DNA of 64,000 nucleotides from assembly GCA_963971535.1 (NCBI GenBank), contig OZ020589.1:53027509-53091508 (forward strand), given 5' to 3'. This document shows, piece by piece, positions 20,789 through 31,014 of this stretch. This DNA is from Notolepis coatsorum (taxonomy: Eukaryota; Chordata; Actinopteri; Aulopiformes; Paralepididae). Each line of letters starts with the position of its first letter. Within the stretch, counting starts at the first letter, position 1. The position numbers were made by a program, and so were the translations under genes. Below the pieces are notes generated by a model. That model saw only the letters and a list, made by a program, of their open reading frames with translations. It was not told where the DNA came from and ran no database searches.

Positions 20789-22357
20789 TTAAAGGGGAAC
20801 TATTTTACTATTTCTTTCACTATTTGGGCACTTTTACACAATTCCTGTGAGTCTATGGAACACCACTGTAATATATATATTTTTTTTATTAATTGTTTTG
20901 TATTTCTAATCAAGTCCTCAAAAACAGCATTTTTCTACCTCAAGATCTCGAGCTGTTTTGAGCCTGGGCTCCTAAACCACTGAGCAGCGTGGTGTTCACC
21001 TGAACATTAACATGCAGCCTGGGCTCCTAAACCACTGAGCAGCGTGTTCACCTGAACATTAACATGCAGCCTGGGCTCCTAAACCACTGAGCAGCGTGGT
21101 GTTCACCTGAACATTAACATGCAGCCTGGGCTCCTAAACCACTGAGCAGCGTGGTGTTCACCTGAACATTAACATGCAGCCTGGGCTCCTAAACCACTGA
21201 GCAGCGTCGTGTTCACCTGAACATTAACATGCAGCCTGGGCTCCTAAACCACTGAGCAGCGTGGTGTTCACCTGAACATTAACATGCAGCCTGGGCTCCT
21301 AAACCACTGAGCAGCGTGGTGTTCACCTGAACATTAACATGCAGCCTGGGCTCCTAAACCACTGAGCAGCGTGTTCACCTGAACATTAACATGCAGCCTG
21401 GGCTCCTAAACCACTGAGCAGCGTGGTGTTCACCTGAACATTAACATGCAGCCTGGGCTCCTAAACCACTGAGCAGCGTGGTGTTCACCTGAACATTAAC
21501 ATGCAGCCTGGGCTCCTAAACCACTGAGCAGCGTGGTGTTCACCTGAACATTAACATGCAGCCTGGGCTCCTAAACCACTGAGCAGCGTGGTGTTCACTT
21601 GAACATTAACATGCAGCCTGGGCTCCTAAACCACTGAGCAGCGTGGTGTTCACCTGAACATTAACATGCAGCCTGGGCTCCTAAACCACTGAGCAGCGTG
21701 GTGTTCACCTGAACATTAACATGCAGCCTGGGCTCCTAAACCACTGAGCAGCGTGTTCACCTGAACATTAACATGCAGCCTGGGCTCCTAAACCACTGAG
21801 CAGCGTCGTGTTCACCTGAACATTAACATGCAGCCTGGGCTCCTAAACCACTGAGCAGCGTGGTGTTCACCTGAACATTAACATGCAGCCTGGGCTCCTA
21901 AACCACTGAGTAGCGTCGTGTTCACCTGAACATTAACATGCAGCCTGGGCTCCTAAACCACTGAGCAGCGTGTTCACCTGAACATTAACATGCAGCCTGG
22001 GCTCCTAAACCACTGAGCAGCGTGGTGTTCACCTGAACATTAACATGCAGCCTGGGCTCCTAAACCACTGAGCAGCGTGGTGTTCACCTGAACATTAACA
22101 TGCAGCCTGGGCTCCTAAACCACTAAGCAGCGTGGTGTTCACCTGAACATTAACATGCAGCGGTGACTATATGACATCACATATAGGCACATTTTCAAAC
22201 GACTCAGTTCAGTGAGGGTGAATATTGTGAGAGGAGAATTGGAAGAATGCGCCAATATGAGAATTTTGAGACATAGATCATATTAATATAAGTTCACATA
22301 GCTATGAAACAATGCTAAACACTCAAAAAGGCCATTTATAAGATAGTTCCCCTTTAA
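20789..22357. mobile_element. TTAA-flanked MITE carrying a minisatellite array
   Basis: The left end TTAAAGGGGAACTATTTTAC and right end GATAGTTCCCCTTTAA are inverted repeats, both flush with TTAA. About 170 bp of left arm and 195 bp of right arm flank the 55-bp array. A second, array-free copy of the left arm is at 56059-56250 (TTAAAGGGGCTATG, CACTATTTGGGCAA, TATTTCTAATCAAGTACTCA), which confirms a mobile family. Non-coding. Confidence 0.78.
20958..22160. repeat. 55-bp minisatellite, about 22 copies
   Basis: Unit GCCTGGGCTCCTAAACCACT, GAGCAGCGTGGTGTTCACCT, GAACATTAACATGCA. At least four units lack three bases (GCGTGTTCACC) and a few carry GTCGTG, so variants are interspersed rather than graded. 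Homogeneity is very high. Confidence 0.95.
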
Positions 22358-22359
22358 TG

Positions 22360-22830
22360 TAACACAGTGGGGGGGTGTCAGTGAGGGTCCCGAGCCTTGT
22401 TGATGAGGCTCACTGCAGAGGGGAAGAAACTGTTCTTGTGGCGTGAGGTTTTGGCCCTGATGGACCACAGCCTCCTTCCAGAGGGGAGTGACTCAAACAG
22501 GTTGTGACCGGGGTGGTAGGGGTCGGCCACAATCTTACCTGCACGCTTCAGAGTTCTGGAGAGGCGTACAGGTCCTGGAGAGATGGCAGATTGCAGCCGA
22601 TCACCTTCTCAGCAGAGTGGATGACACGCTGCAGCCTGCCTTGGTCCTTGGCCATGGCTGCAGCGTACCATACTGTGATGGAGGTGAGGATGGACTCAAT
22701 GATGGCTGTGTAAAAGTGCACCATCATCGTCTTTGGCACGTTGCATTTCTTCAGCTGCCGCAGGAAGTACATCCTCTGCTGTGCTTTGATGTTCAGCTCC
22801 CACTTGAGGTCATGGGAGATGATTGGGCCT
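22360..22830 (-). pseudogene. LINE RT C-terminal fragment
   Basis: The minus strand encodes QQRMYFLRQLKKCNVPKTMM, then FYTAIIESILTSITVWYAAA, LQRVIHSAEKVIGC and, after a frameshift near 22550, HNLFESLPSGRRLWSI and HKNSFFPSAVSLINKA. This is the thumb and C-terminal region of a common fish LINE. The palm is absent (5' truncation near 22830). Confidence 0.75.
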
Positions 22831-23026
22831 CATTCATGAAGCAATATAAGAACAGATTTCATTCTTAACTAGCATTTCCTCTTATTTTGTTCTTACCTGG
22901 GATTCAGCAATGTTTTCTTATTGTTGCTTTTCTCTCAGGCAAGACCAAATTCTAAGAGTGGTCGAGAGCACTCTTACCCAGATAAGAAACTCTTACCCAG
23001 ATAAGAAACATTTAAAAAAGCCTACC

Positions 23027-23215
<189 letters not shown>

Positions 23216-23529
23216 AGATCAAATAAAAAAATATATATATTAAAAAGGTGAGAGAGGAAGGAGTTCATGGGTTGAAAGCAAACCATTGGTCAATTACCCC
23301 CAAATATGACTTTATAAACCCAGAACCTTTCAATAATTATTATTATTATTGTAACTTATTGTGTGCGTTCTGCTTCTGAAATGGATTATATATTGCTGTT
23401 AGAACAGTTAGATGCTGGCTGCCCAGGCCATACTCATAGAACGCATATTTACAACCTCTCCTCTCCTCTATTCTCTTCTCTGCTCCACACCTAGTTCTGA
23501 GTGCACTCAGGGTTTTAGCCACAGGGACC

Positions 23530-23621
23530 TTTCAGAGAGAGATGACAGGTGATAGATCCGGTATTTACAAACCTATAGGTTCAGAAATACCGGATCTGTC
23601 ACCTGTCATCTCTCTCTGAAA
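23530..23621. repeat. Near-perfect 92-bp hairpin
   Basis: The arm TTTCAGAGAGAGATGACAGG, continuing GATAGATCCGGTATTT, is mirrored by AAATACCGGATCTGTCACCTG and its continuation to CTCTGAAA, about 37 bp per arm with one mismatch and an 18-base loop. It could be a tiny palindromic transposon relic or a fold-back RNA. Confidence 0.8.
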
Positions 23622-24155
23622 TGAGAGAGCATAGGATCAGCGGCATATACATATCAGTATACTGTGCGACTGGTTCTTGACAAGCGTGCAGTCGTTCAGT
23701 ATTGACAAAGCCTACTTTGCTGGAATGATTTATTTCGCACTATACAGTACGTATACGTATAAGTCTTTATTTGTAATCAGATTAACACACACACACACAC
23801 ATGTGATGAGCGACCCACAGGAACACACACACACATGCACTGAGTCGCAAGTCGTGAGACGTGTGTGTCATTTTGAGATCAGTTGCAAATCGCTTCCTGT
23901 TGAATGGATCAGATGCCAAACCACGGCTGTTTTACACACCTCATTCGCCTTATAAGGAGATGGCGGGCGTGTCTGTATGCAAATGAATTGAGCGCGAACA
24001 CGCATTTGAGTTTAAGAGTGAGTGAGATTCATCATGCAACACACCTCGGTAAGAACAGATTTGGACGTTAAGAACGGCTTTATTTATTGTTCTCTTAACT
24101 CAATAATATTACGCATTTGGTTCATTTTTCTTTTTTTTCAATTTTAATATCCTAT

Positions 24156-25075
24156 TTAACACATTGGACGCCAGACCCGAGTATAGTCGGGTTAACTCGC
24201 CGACACTTGAGCGCCAATCACGACTATAGTCGGGTTACCTCTTAAGCTGCTCATATGGGACGTTTTTCGGATTTTTTGCAACCGGCACTTTGGCGACCCC
24301 TAGTGGCTTGGGTGTGCATATTTTGTAATACAATATATATATCGAATTGAAGGCTTATTTGTTGCCTGTCGAAAGCTCATGCATGTGCTATAAATATATA
24401 AAGTATGTTGTTTTGGTTTGCAAAAAAAGTATGCTGTCCTCAAAACGAAAATGGCCAGGAGACTCATTGCACGCCCTACGCCCTACCCAAAGCTGTGTAA
24501 AGGAATGTGAATCACTACCCACTTTCAAAAACACTCTCAAAGAACACCTACGGGAGACTGCAATTCGAAACTGGCCCCTACAAATGTCCTAACCCAGTTG
24601 TACAGTAAATGACCAAGTATGGCTTTGTCAGTATTCAAATGTACAGTGTACAGTGTGTGTCCCCCTACCCCCCCCCCCCCCCCCCCCCCCCCCACCTCCA
24701 ATGTACAGTCCCTCCCCCCCCCCCCGGCCACACAACCCCACCCCACCTACCCAACCTCCTCCAAGTACAGTTTCTACGTCAAATGTATATACACTCTTTT
24801 TTCTGGACACTTTTTGTATCACAAACAGTACTGTATTTGCAAATCTGGTATATCATAAATGTATAGATGTAGCAGTACTGTCTATCTGTATATCGTGTGT
24901 CATATATGTTATGATGAATTGAAAATGGGGGACCCTGATGTAAACAAGACAAAAGTCTTTCTCTGGTCTGCATCCCCTTAACAATTGTATGTATTGAGCT
25001 GTACTGTACTGTACCCATTCTGCAATCTGTTAATACACTTTTAAATCAATCAATCAATCAAGGTTAACAGGTTAA
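24156..25075. mobile_element. Probable TTAA MITE holding a LINE end
   Basis: It begins TTAACACATTGGACGCC, like other TTAACAC termini in the window, and includes two copies of CGACTATAGTCGGGTTA-type sequence. The right end GGTTAACAGGTTAA (25062-25075) resembles the TTAACCTGTTAA terminus of family 2. The LINE tail at 25062 abuts it, so the boundary is tentative. Confidence 0.45.
24466..25062 (+). mobile_element. 5'-truncated LINE (family of 1-2968)
   Basis: It starts within the C-terminal coding block (CCCTACCCAAAGCTG, as at 2339) and runs through the poly-C-rich 3' UTR, GATGCAGACC-complement block and AATACAC end to a TCAA tail at 25045-25062. It is collinear with 2337-2968. A poly-C run at 24668-24692 may be imprecise. 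Confidence 0.88.
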
Positions 25076-25892
25076 TCGTTATTTCTTTTATTAGCGATAT
25101 CCATTAATTTTCATCCATCCAACCTGATGTTATCGTTGGGAATGGGTCTGATCTCGCAAAAGGGCAAATACTGCCGCCTATCGTCTCCCGGATGGTATTG
25201 CACATCATTGGATTGTCCGGTCCAGGTTTTCCTTCTCGGGCATGCAGTATCGTTATACCACATTGACTGGGGACACTCAGAGCAGCGTGGATTATGTGTT
25301 TTGGATATATAACGTTGGATCAATAAACGCCATCAATATTTGGAATGGCGATCAGGAATTGGATTAATCTTTTTGCAGGACATCAGATGTGAGGTAACCC
25401 GCCCCACCGAACCTAGAGCTAGATAAGAACCCTATAGGCGAGCAAGCTTCATCTCTGCACACTGCCTGCACCTCCAGTGACTGACCAGTGGACAGTTTAT
25501 ATAGCTTCTCACCTGAAATATTCATGATGACCGTTTGTCATAATGAGGACTGACATGCAGAGTAGGGGGCCCTCGAGGGCTGACAGACAGAATGTACTCA
25601 ACAGCAGCGACATCAATGGATGATATGCAATGAAATTACAGTAGGAAACCCCCTTAGGGGCCCCAGGACCCCATCACTGAGCAAAAAGCTATGATGCGTC
25701 ATGTATAATGAAATAGTCTTCATCCTAGATTAAAATTACATTAGATTAACATGTAGTCTAGGCATTCCATATTAAAAGTATAACCACACCTCTATGATAA
25801 AAACACACATGGAACAATACACCTTTAAAATGTTTATTTCACAAACACCTCTAAAGAAAATATGTTGGTTATTTTCATGCTATACGTTAACC
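25076..25892. other. Unassigned intergenic stretch
   Basis: No frames, terminal repeats or duplicated blocks recognised. It ends with the target CGTTAACC of the following hAT. Confidence 0.4.
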
Positions 25893-26165
25893 CAGTGTTT
25901 CTCAAAGTGTGGGGCGTGCCCCCCAGGGGGGGCGCAGAAGCATGACAGGGGGGGCCTTGAGATATAAAAAATTAAAAAATAAAATAAAATAAAAATATTA
26001 TTACAGAAAATTATCACTAACGTGCTATCTGTTGCAGCTGCACTGTTCTCCATTACAATACCATATTTGGATAAGTTTGACCATTTCTCAAAATCTGAAA
26101 ATCATTATTTAATAAAACACAGAAAAGGATCACCAAGTTACTCTGGATAAAAAATTTTTTTACAG

Positions 26166-26413
26166 ACAACATTGAGACAAAGCTTCCTGACACATCTCCA
26201 TCCAAACTCTTGGAAGAACTCATTGAAATCTCATCTGATACCACCTGGAGAGCTAGTTTCAGAGTGTGGTGCTGAGTACCAAGTATCTCATGATGCAGCA
26301 GTTAAGGTGTTGATATCATTCAGCACCACATATCTGTGTGAAGCTGGCTTTTCATCCATGACAGCTCTGAAAACAAAATATAGGGCCAAGTTGAGCCTTG
26401 AGGATGACATGCG
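26166..26413 (+). pseudogene. hAT transposase C-terminal dimerisation region (outer hAT)
   Basis: Frame at 26172 reads LSKLLEEL-like and, in the adjacent frame, VKVLISFSTTYLCEAGFSSM and TALKTKYRAKLSLEDDMR, the hATC signature (YLCEAGFS, K-K-Y-R, L-E-DD-R). It is cut by the inner hAT exactly after DDMR. A frame change near 26250 separates it from the preceding residues. Confidence 0.8.
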
Positions 26414-26689
26414 TAGGGCTGCAACGATTAGTCGACATAATCGACGACGTCGATTATAAAAAATCGTCGACGAGAAATTGTTGCGTCGATTAGTCATTAA
26501 AAAAAATTTAAAAAAATTAAAAATAAAAAAAAATTATTTAATTTTTTTTTTTTTTTTTTTTTTTTGCACTACCTATCTTTGTGAGAGTGGCTTCTCAGGG
26601 TTCCAGACAACATCATAACATGATGATCCCATAGCAAATTTTGGACATTGAAAACATTCTTCCCCTGCAGGACATGATGATCAGACTAG

Positions 26690-27050
26690 ACACACAATAC
26701 ATTACACACGCACTCCTCTCACTCACACACAGCGATCAGATTAAGACACACACATACACACTCCTCTCACTCACACACAGCGATCAGAGTAAGACACACA
26801 CACATACACACTCCTCTCACTCACACACAGCGATCAGAGTAAGACACACACATTCACACTCCTCTCACTCACACACAGCGATCAGAGTAAGACACACACA
26901 CATACACAAATTACACAGTACACACCTCTCACTCACACAGCGATCAGAGTAAGACACACACAAATTACACAGTACACACACTCCTCTCACTCACACAGCG
27001 ATCAGAGTAAGACACACACACACACACACACACGGACTCCTCTCACACAC
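26690..27050. repeat. CA-rich compound minisatellite
   Basis: Units of about 55 bp combine CACTCCTCTCACTCACACAC and AGCGATCAGAGTAAGACAC with variable CA runs, about six copies. Confidence 0.85.
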
Positions 27051-27062
27051 AGCAAACAAAAG

Positions 27063-28960
27063 TTATTTACATTACATTTACATTTAGTCATTTAGCTGAC
27101 GCTTTTATCCAAAGCGACTTACAAGTTCTGTACGACAAGCCATCAGGAAGGGCACAACTCTATCAGCTGAGCAACAATGTTCATCAAAGTGTTGAGTGCT
27201 ACAGTGTAGGTTAGTTTATTAGGACAAGTGCATGACAGTACGGTTAGTTAGGGTTAGATTTTTTTTTTTTTTTTTTTTTTAATTCAGATAATGGTTGAAG
27301 AAGTGCGTCTTTAGTCGACGGCGAAAGATTGGACGTGATTCGGCTGTCCTAACTGGGGTGGGTAGTTCATTCCACCATTGTGGGGCAAGGACTGAGAATA
27401 GGCGACTTCTCTTTGATGACCCTCCCGGAGCTTGGATAGGAGTAGGTCTGAGGCGGCCAGAAGATGCAGAGCGTAGGGGTCTTGAGGGTGTGTAGTTAGA
27501 GACCATTGACCGGAGGTAGGCGGGAGCGGTTCCCTTTGCCGCACGGTATGCTAGGTCGAGGGCCTTGAAGCGGATTCGTGCAGCAATGGGGAGCCAGTGC
27601 AGGTCCCTAAGAAGTGGAGTGACATGGGCCGACTTCGGTAGGTTTGAGATCAGGCGGGCCGCTGCGTTCTGAATGAGTTGAAGAGGCTTAGTGGCAGTGG
27701 CCGGGAGGCCAGCGAGCAGTGCATTGCAGTAGTCGAGGCGGGAGATGACTGTTGATTGGACGAGGAGTTGGGTGGCTTCTTTTGTCAGGAAGGGGCGTAT
27801 CCTTCTGACGTTGCTCAGGAGGAATCGGCAGGTTCTGGTCGTCGCTGCGATGTGAGCAGAGAAGTTCAACTGGTCGTCGAGGACAACACCAAGGTTCTTG
27901 GCGGTCGGGGACGCAGTCACAGCTGTATTCTCGACTGTGATTGAAAGGTCGGTTAGGGGGGAGGATTTGGCCGGCAGGTGGAGCAATTCTGTTTTGCTTA
28001 GGTTCAGTTTGAGGTGGTTGGACGTCATCCAGGCTGAGATGTCGGACAGACAGGCCGAGATCCGCTCAGAGACGTGGATATCTGAGGGAGGGAAGGAGAG
28101 GAAGAGTTGAGTATCGTCGGCATAACAATGGTAGGAGAAGCCATGAGACGTGATAATGTTACCCAGTGATTTAGTGTAGAGGGAGAAGAGAAGGGGTCCT
28201 AAAACCGAGCCCTGGGGGACACCCGTCCGCAGGGGGCGGGTGGCCGACAGGGTCCCTCTCCATGACACTTGGTAGGAGCGGTCATTGAGGTATGATGACA
28301 GCCATGTCAGCGCAGAGCCAGCCACTCCCATTCCTGCGAGGGCCGCAAGGAGGATCTGGTGGTTGACTGTGTCGAAGGCTGCAGATAGATCTAGGAGAAT
28401 CAGGACAGAGGAGAGGCCTTTCGCTTTTGCTAAGTGAAGTGCCTCTGTGACCGCAATGAGGGCTGTCTCTGTGGAGTGACCAGTCCTGAAGCCTGACTGA
28501 TTAGGGTCTAGGAGGTCATTCTGTAAGAGATAAGCAGTAAGTTGGTTGGATACAGCACGTTCAAGTGTTTTAGAAAGGAAGGAGAGAAGAGAGACAGGAC
28601 GGTAGTTGCCTATGACGGTAGGGTTCAGGGTTGGTTTTTTTATGAGCGGCGTGACTCTGGCTTGTTTTAGGGAGGTGGGGACCACCCCCGAGTTGAGTGA
28701 GGAGTTGATGGTTGCAGTTAGGAATGGGAGGATGTCTGGTGCTATGGTCTGGAGGAGTGGGGAGGGTAGCTGGTCCAGCTGGCAAGTAGTCGGACGGTTT
28801 GACATTACCAGTGTCAGGGTCTCTGCTTCTGTAATGGGAGAGAAAGATGACAGAGTGAAGGATGAGGTTCTCGATTCAGCATTTGGAATGGGTGGGGGTT
28901 GGGAGAAGGAGCTGCGGATGTTCTCCACTTTTTCCTCAAAGAAGATCGCAAAGTCTTCTA
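27063..28960 (-). mobile_element. 5'-truncated L2 LINE
   Basis: The minus strand carries a long RT frame (28928-27279) and a short 3' UTR that ends with the widespread fish L2 end: AAGTCGCTTTGGATAAAAGC, GTCAGCTAAATGAC, TAAATGTAAATGTAA (27063-27130). An A-run (27261-27281 on the complement) follows the stop. The 5' break is near 28960, removing the endonuclease. It lies wholly within the inner hAT. Confidence 0.9.
27279..28928 (-). CDS. L2 LINE reverse transcriptase, uninterrupted but 5'-truncated
   Basis: This is a 549-codon open frame; the first codon listed is GTG and upstream residues IEDFAIFFEEK are also open, so there is no true start. Residue positions: GNYRPVSLLSFLSKTLE about 107-123, SGFRTGHSTETAL 145-157, LLDLSAAFDTVNH 178-190 (motif A), GVPQGSVLGP 236-245 (motif B), CYADDTQL 268-275 (motif C). 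The thumb has ISRLDYCNALLAGLP and the C-terminus APQWWNELP, ending KTHFFNHYLN. All RT catalytic Asp residues are present. It could copy RNA only if fused to a start codon, and the endonuclease is missing. Confidence 0.88.
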   Translation of the reverse strand: MENIRSSFSQPPPIPNAESRTSSFTLSSFSPITEAETLTLVMSNRPTTCQLDQLPSPLLQTIAPDILPFLTATINSSLNSGVVPTSLKQARVTPLIKKPTLNPTVIGNYRPVSLLSFLSKTLERAVSNQLTAYLLQNDLLDPNQSGFRTGHSTETALIAVTEALHLAKAKGLSSVLILLDLSAAFDTVNHQILLAALAGMGVAGSALTWLSSYLNDRSYQVSWRGTLSATRPLRTGVPQGSVLGPLLFSLYTKSLGNIITSHGFSYHCYADDTQLFLSFPPSDIHVSERISACLSDISAWMTSNHLKLNLSKTELLHLPAKSSPLTDLSITVENTAVTASPTAKNLGVVLDDQLNFSAHIAATTRTCRFLLSNVRRIRPFLTKEATQLLVQSTVISRLDYCNALLAGLPATATKPLQLIQNAAARLISNLPKSAHVTPLLRDLHWLPIAARIRFKALDLAYRAAKGTAPAYLRSMVSNYTPSRPLRSASSGRLRPTPIQAPGGSSKRSRLFSVLAPQWWNELPTPVRTAESRPIFRRRLKTHFFNHYLN

Positions 28961-29396
28961 TTTAAAGTACACTTCCACTTTAATTTGTATTATTTAATTT
29001 ATTTATCTTGTTATGAGTGATTGCTGTATTGTTCTTCAAATACATTTTCATTTAAAGTGGCTTAAAGATCCAAATTCAAATGTTTCATGAGTCATTATTT
29101 TAATTTGCTATGGGATCATCATGTTATGATGTTGTTGTTTGGTCCTGACAAGAGTCTCAAAGTCTGGGGTGATGGTAGACAAGCAACTCTGAGGTCATGC
29201 TCAATGTCCAATCTGTTCCTCTGCTCTGTCTTCAGCTGGACCAGAGCTGAGAAGCCACTTTCACAAAGATAGGTAATAAAAAAAAAAAAAAATTGTTGTT
29301 GTTTACATTGGTTTTCGATTAGTCGACTAATCGAAAAAATAATCGGCAGATTAGTCGACTACCAAATTAGTCATTAGTTGCAGCCCTAGACATGCG

Positions 29397-29890
29397 TGTT
29401 GCCTTGTCAAAGACTGACAGCAATAAAGACTGTTTGCTTATTTCCTATGTTCGCTTTGTAAATTCCCAGTCACTGAGTGAAGATCTGCTGTTTTGCAAAT
29501 GTCAAAAACAGAGCGACAGCTCTTCAAAATTATTGACAGTTACCTGACAGAACATGGACTGAAATGGGAGAACTGTGTGGGCTTTTGCTCTGACGGTGCG
29601 CAGGCCATGGCAGGGAAAAGGAGGGGGCTACAGGCGCTCATCAAGGGGGTCTCGCCAAACGCGCAATGGACGCACTGTAAATTCACAGAGAGGCGCCAGC
29701 GTCAAGACAGCTTAGCCCTGAGCTGAATGAGGTTTTGACAGAAGTTATAAACGTGGTAAATTTCATCAAAACCCGACCCCTGAAAGCACGCCTGTTCTCT
29801 GCACTGTGTGAGGAGATGGGAGCTGACCATTCTGCAGTGCTGTTTCACAGCGAGGCAAGGTGGCTCTCGCGAGGGAAGGTGTTGTCAATT
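29397..29890 (+). pseudogene. hAT transposase central region (outer hAT)
   Basis: Residues DCLLISYVRFVNSQS, LKWENCVGFCSDGAQAMAGK, KGVSPNAQWTHC, then after a frameshift NVVNFIKTRPLKARLFSALC and HSEARWLSRGKV. These are the RNase H-like core and insertion of ZBED5-type hAT transposases. It lies 3' of the C-terminal piece at 26166, opposite to the normal order, so the element was internally rearranged before the inner hAT inserted. Confidence 0.8.
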
Positions 29891-30047
29891 TGAAAGGTCA
29901 CGATATTGGTGTTATTTCAATAAATTTAAACATGGCCCATTTCATGACTATTTTGTTGGGGCGAAGGGGGGGGGGGGAGGGGGGGGGGGTAAAATATTTT
30001 GGTCCGCCAAAGGGGGGCCTGACAGAAAAGGTTTGAGAAGCACTGCG

Positions 30048-31014
30048 TTAACCCATTCCCTGCCACCACTTTGATCATCTTATACCATTCTCTGCCAGTG
30101 CTATAAGTCTATGGAGATGTTCACCTTCTTTGCAGGGCTATAACTTTTTAAATGGCATTGCTAAATTGACATTACTATGGCCCATCGATTATCTATCGTT
30201 CAGGATGTAGGAACGTTTGACTTTTTCATTCACACATTCATACAAAAATACCGTCTAGAGTATAAATATGTTTTTATCGTTTTCTGCAGTATTTCCTAGA
30301 ACGTGAGATATAGACATAAATGCATATATTAGATGATCAAATGCTGTTTGATACCGATGCACGCTATATTAAAAATTTCAACTGTACATGGTCCTAAACG
30401 GTATGACTGATCATCTGCGGGTGAACGGAGGGGGGGGGGGGGGGGGGGGGTCGTTTATATATCCGTGACCGACGTTAAATGATTTATGTAGTATGGGTGA
30501 TATATTGATCAGAGCAGTTTGTATCGAAAATGATAAACGAAAATGCTGAAACTCACGTCAAGTCTCCTCGTAGCGTTGGGCGATGAGAGTGGGGCAAACA
30601 CATCCCAGTTATGTGGTGGGGATCGAGGCGATCTATTTCCGGTTTGTATATTACTAATACACGCCCAAATAATGTAGATTATTGAGTTATGGCAAAGATC
30701 CATATCCACGGTGTGTGTCTTGAGTCCCGGGACGATAAACGAGTGGCCGGACGGAATTAGGGGACGGACCGAGCTGCAACGGTAATTTCCTGTTTGGCTA
30801 CTCGCCGATCAGCCACCAGGTGGCAGTATTGAAGCGTTGCAGAGTTGTGCTGAGTCCTACAGCATCAGCCAAGACTCCGTGAGTGAAATCTGAATACCAT
30901 GGCGAAAATATGAAATATGAACTTGAAACACGCTGTACGACGTTATTGGCAGAATTCGCATGACCTTGAAACCCGTCGTATGACGTTATTGGCAGAGAAA
31001 GGGTTAAGCTATAA
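30048..31014. mobile_element. TTAA-flanked piggyBac-like MITE
   Basis: The left end TTAACCCATTCCCTGCC and right end GGCAGAGAAAGGGTTAA are inverted repeats flush with TTAA. Because the outer hAT duplicated CGTTAACC, a first copy of its left tip lies at 25887-25892. It is homologous to the fragment at 62104-62410 (CTATGGAGATGTTYACCTTC, CAGGGCTATAACTTTTTAAA). Non-coding; a 22-base poly-G run is at 30429-30450. Confidence 0.8.

Larger units (their letters stand above)
26414..29388. mobile_element. Inner hAT-type element with fold-back ends
   Basis: Termini TAGGGCTGCAAC and GTTGCAGCCCTA, TSD GACATGCG at 26406-26413 and 29389-29396. Beyond the termini, 26565-26640 and 29100-29280 are inverted relative to each other, including an exact AACATCATAACATGATGATC block. 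They carry parts of a transposase end (YLCESGFSG on plus; YLCESGFSALVQLKTEQRNR on minus). It has no complete transposase; it is filled by CA-type microsatellite and an L2 LINE. Confidence 0.88.
25893..30045 (+). mobile_element. hAT transposon (outer), ZBED-like transposase remnants
   Basis: Termini CAGTGTTTCTCAAA and TTTGAGAAGCACTG are inverted repeats. The 8-bp TSD CGTTAACC is present at 25885-25892 and 30046-30053. The target was the first bases of a TTAA element (TTAACC|CATTCCC). It contains two transposase fragments in swapped order and a second hAT at 26414-29388, so its own sequence is only about 1.2 kb. Confidence 0.9.

Noticed and set aside
20060..22160. Regular repeats that might suggest a CRISPR array
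   Set aside because: Units abut one another with no unique spacers, and the genome is eukaryotic; these are minisatellites.
30429..30450. Long poly-G and poly-C runs (also 24668, 29968, 56424) as functional G-quadruplex sites
   Set aside because: Homopolymer lengths in assemblies are unreliable and the runs sit in decayed elements.
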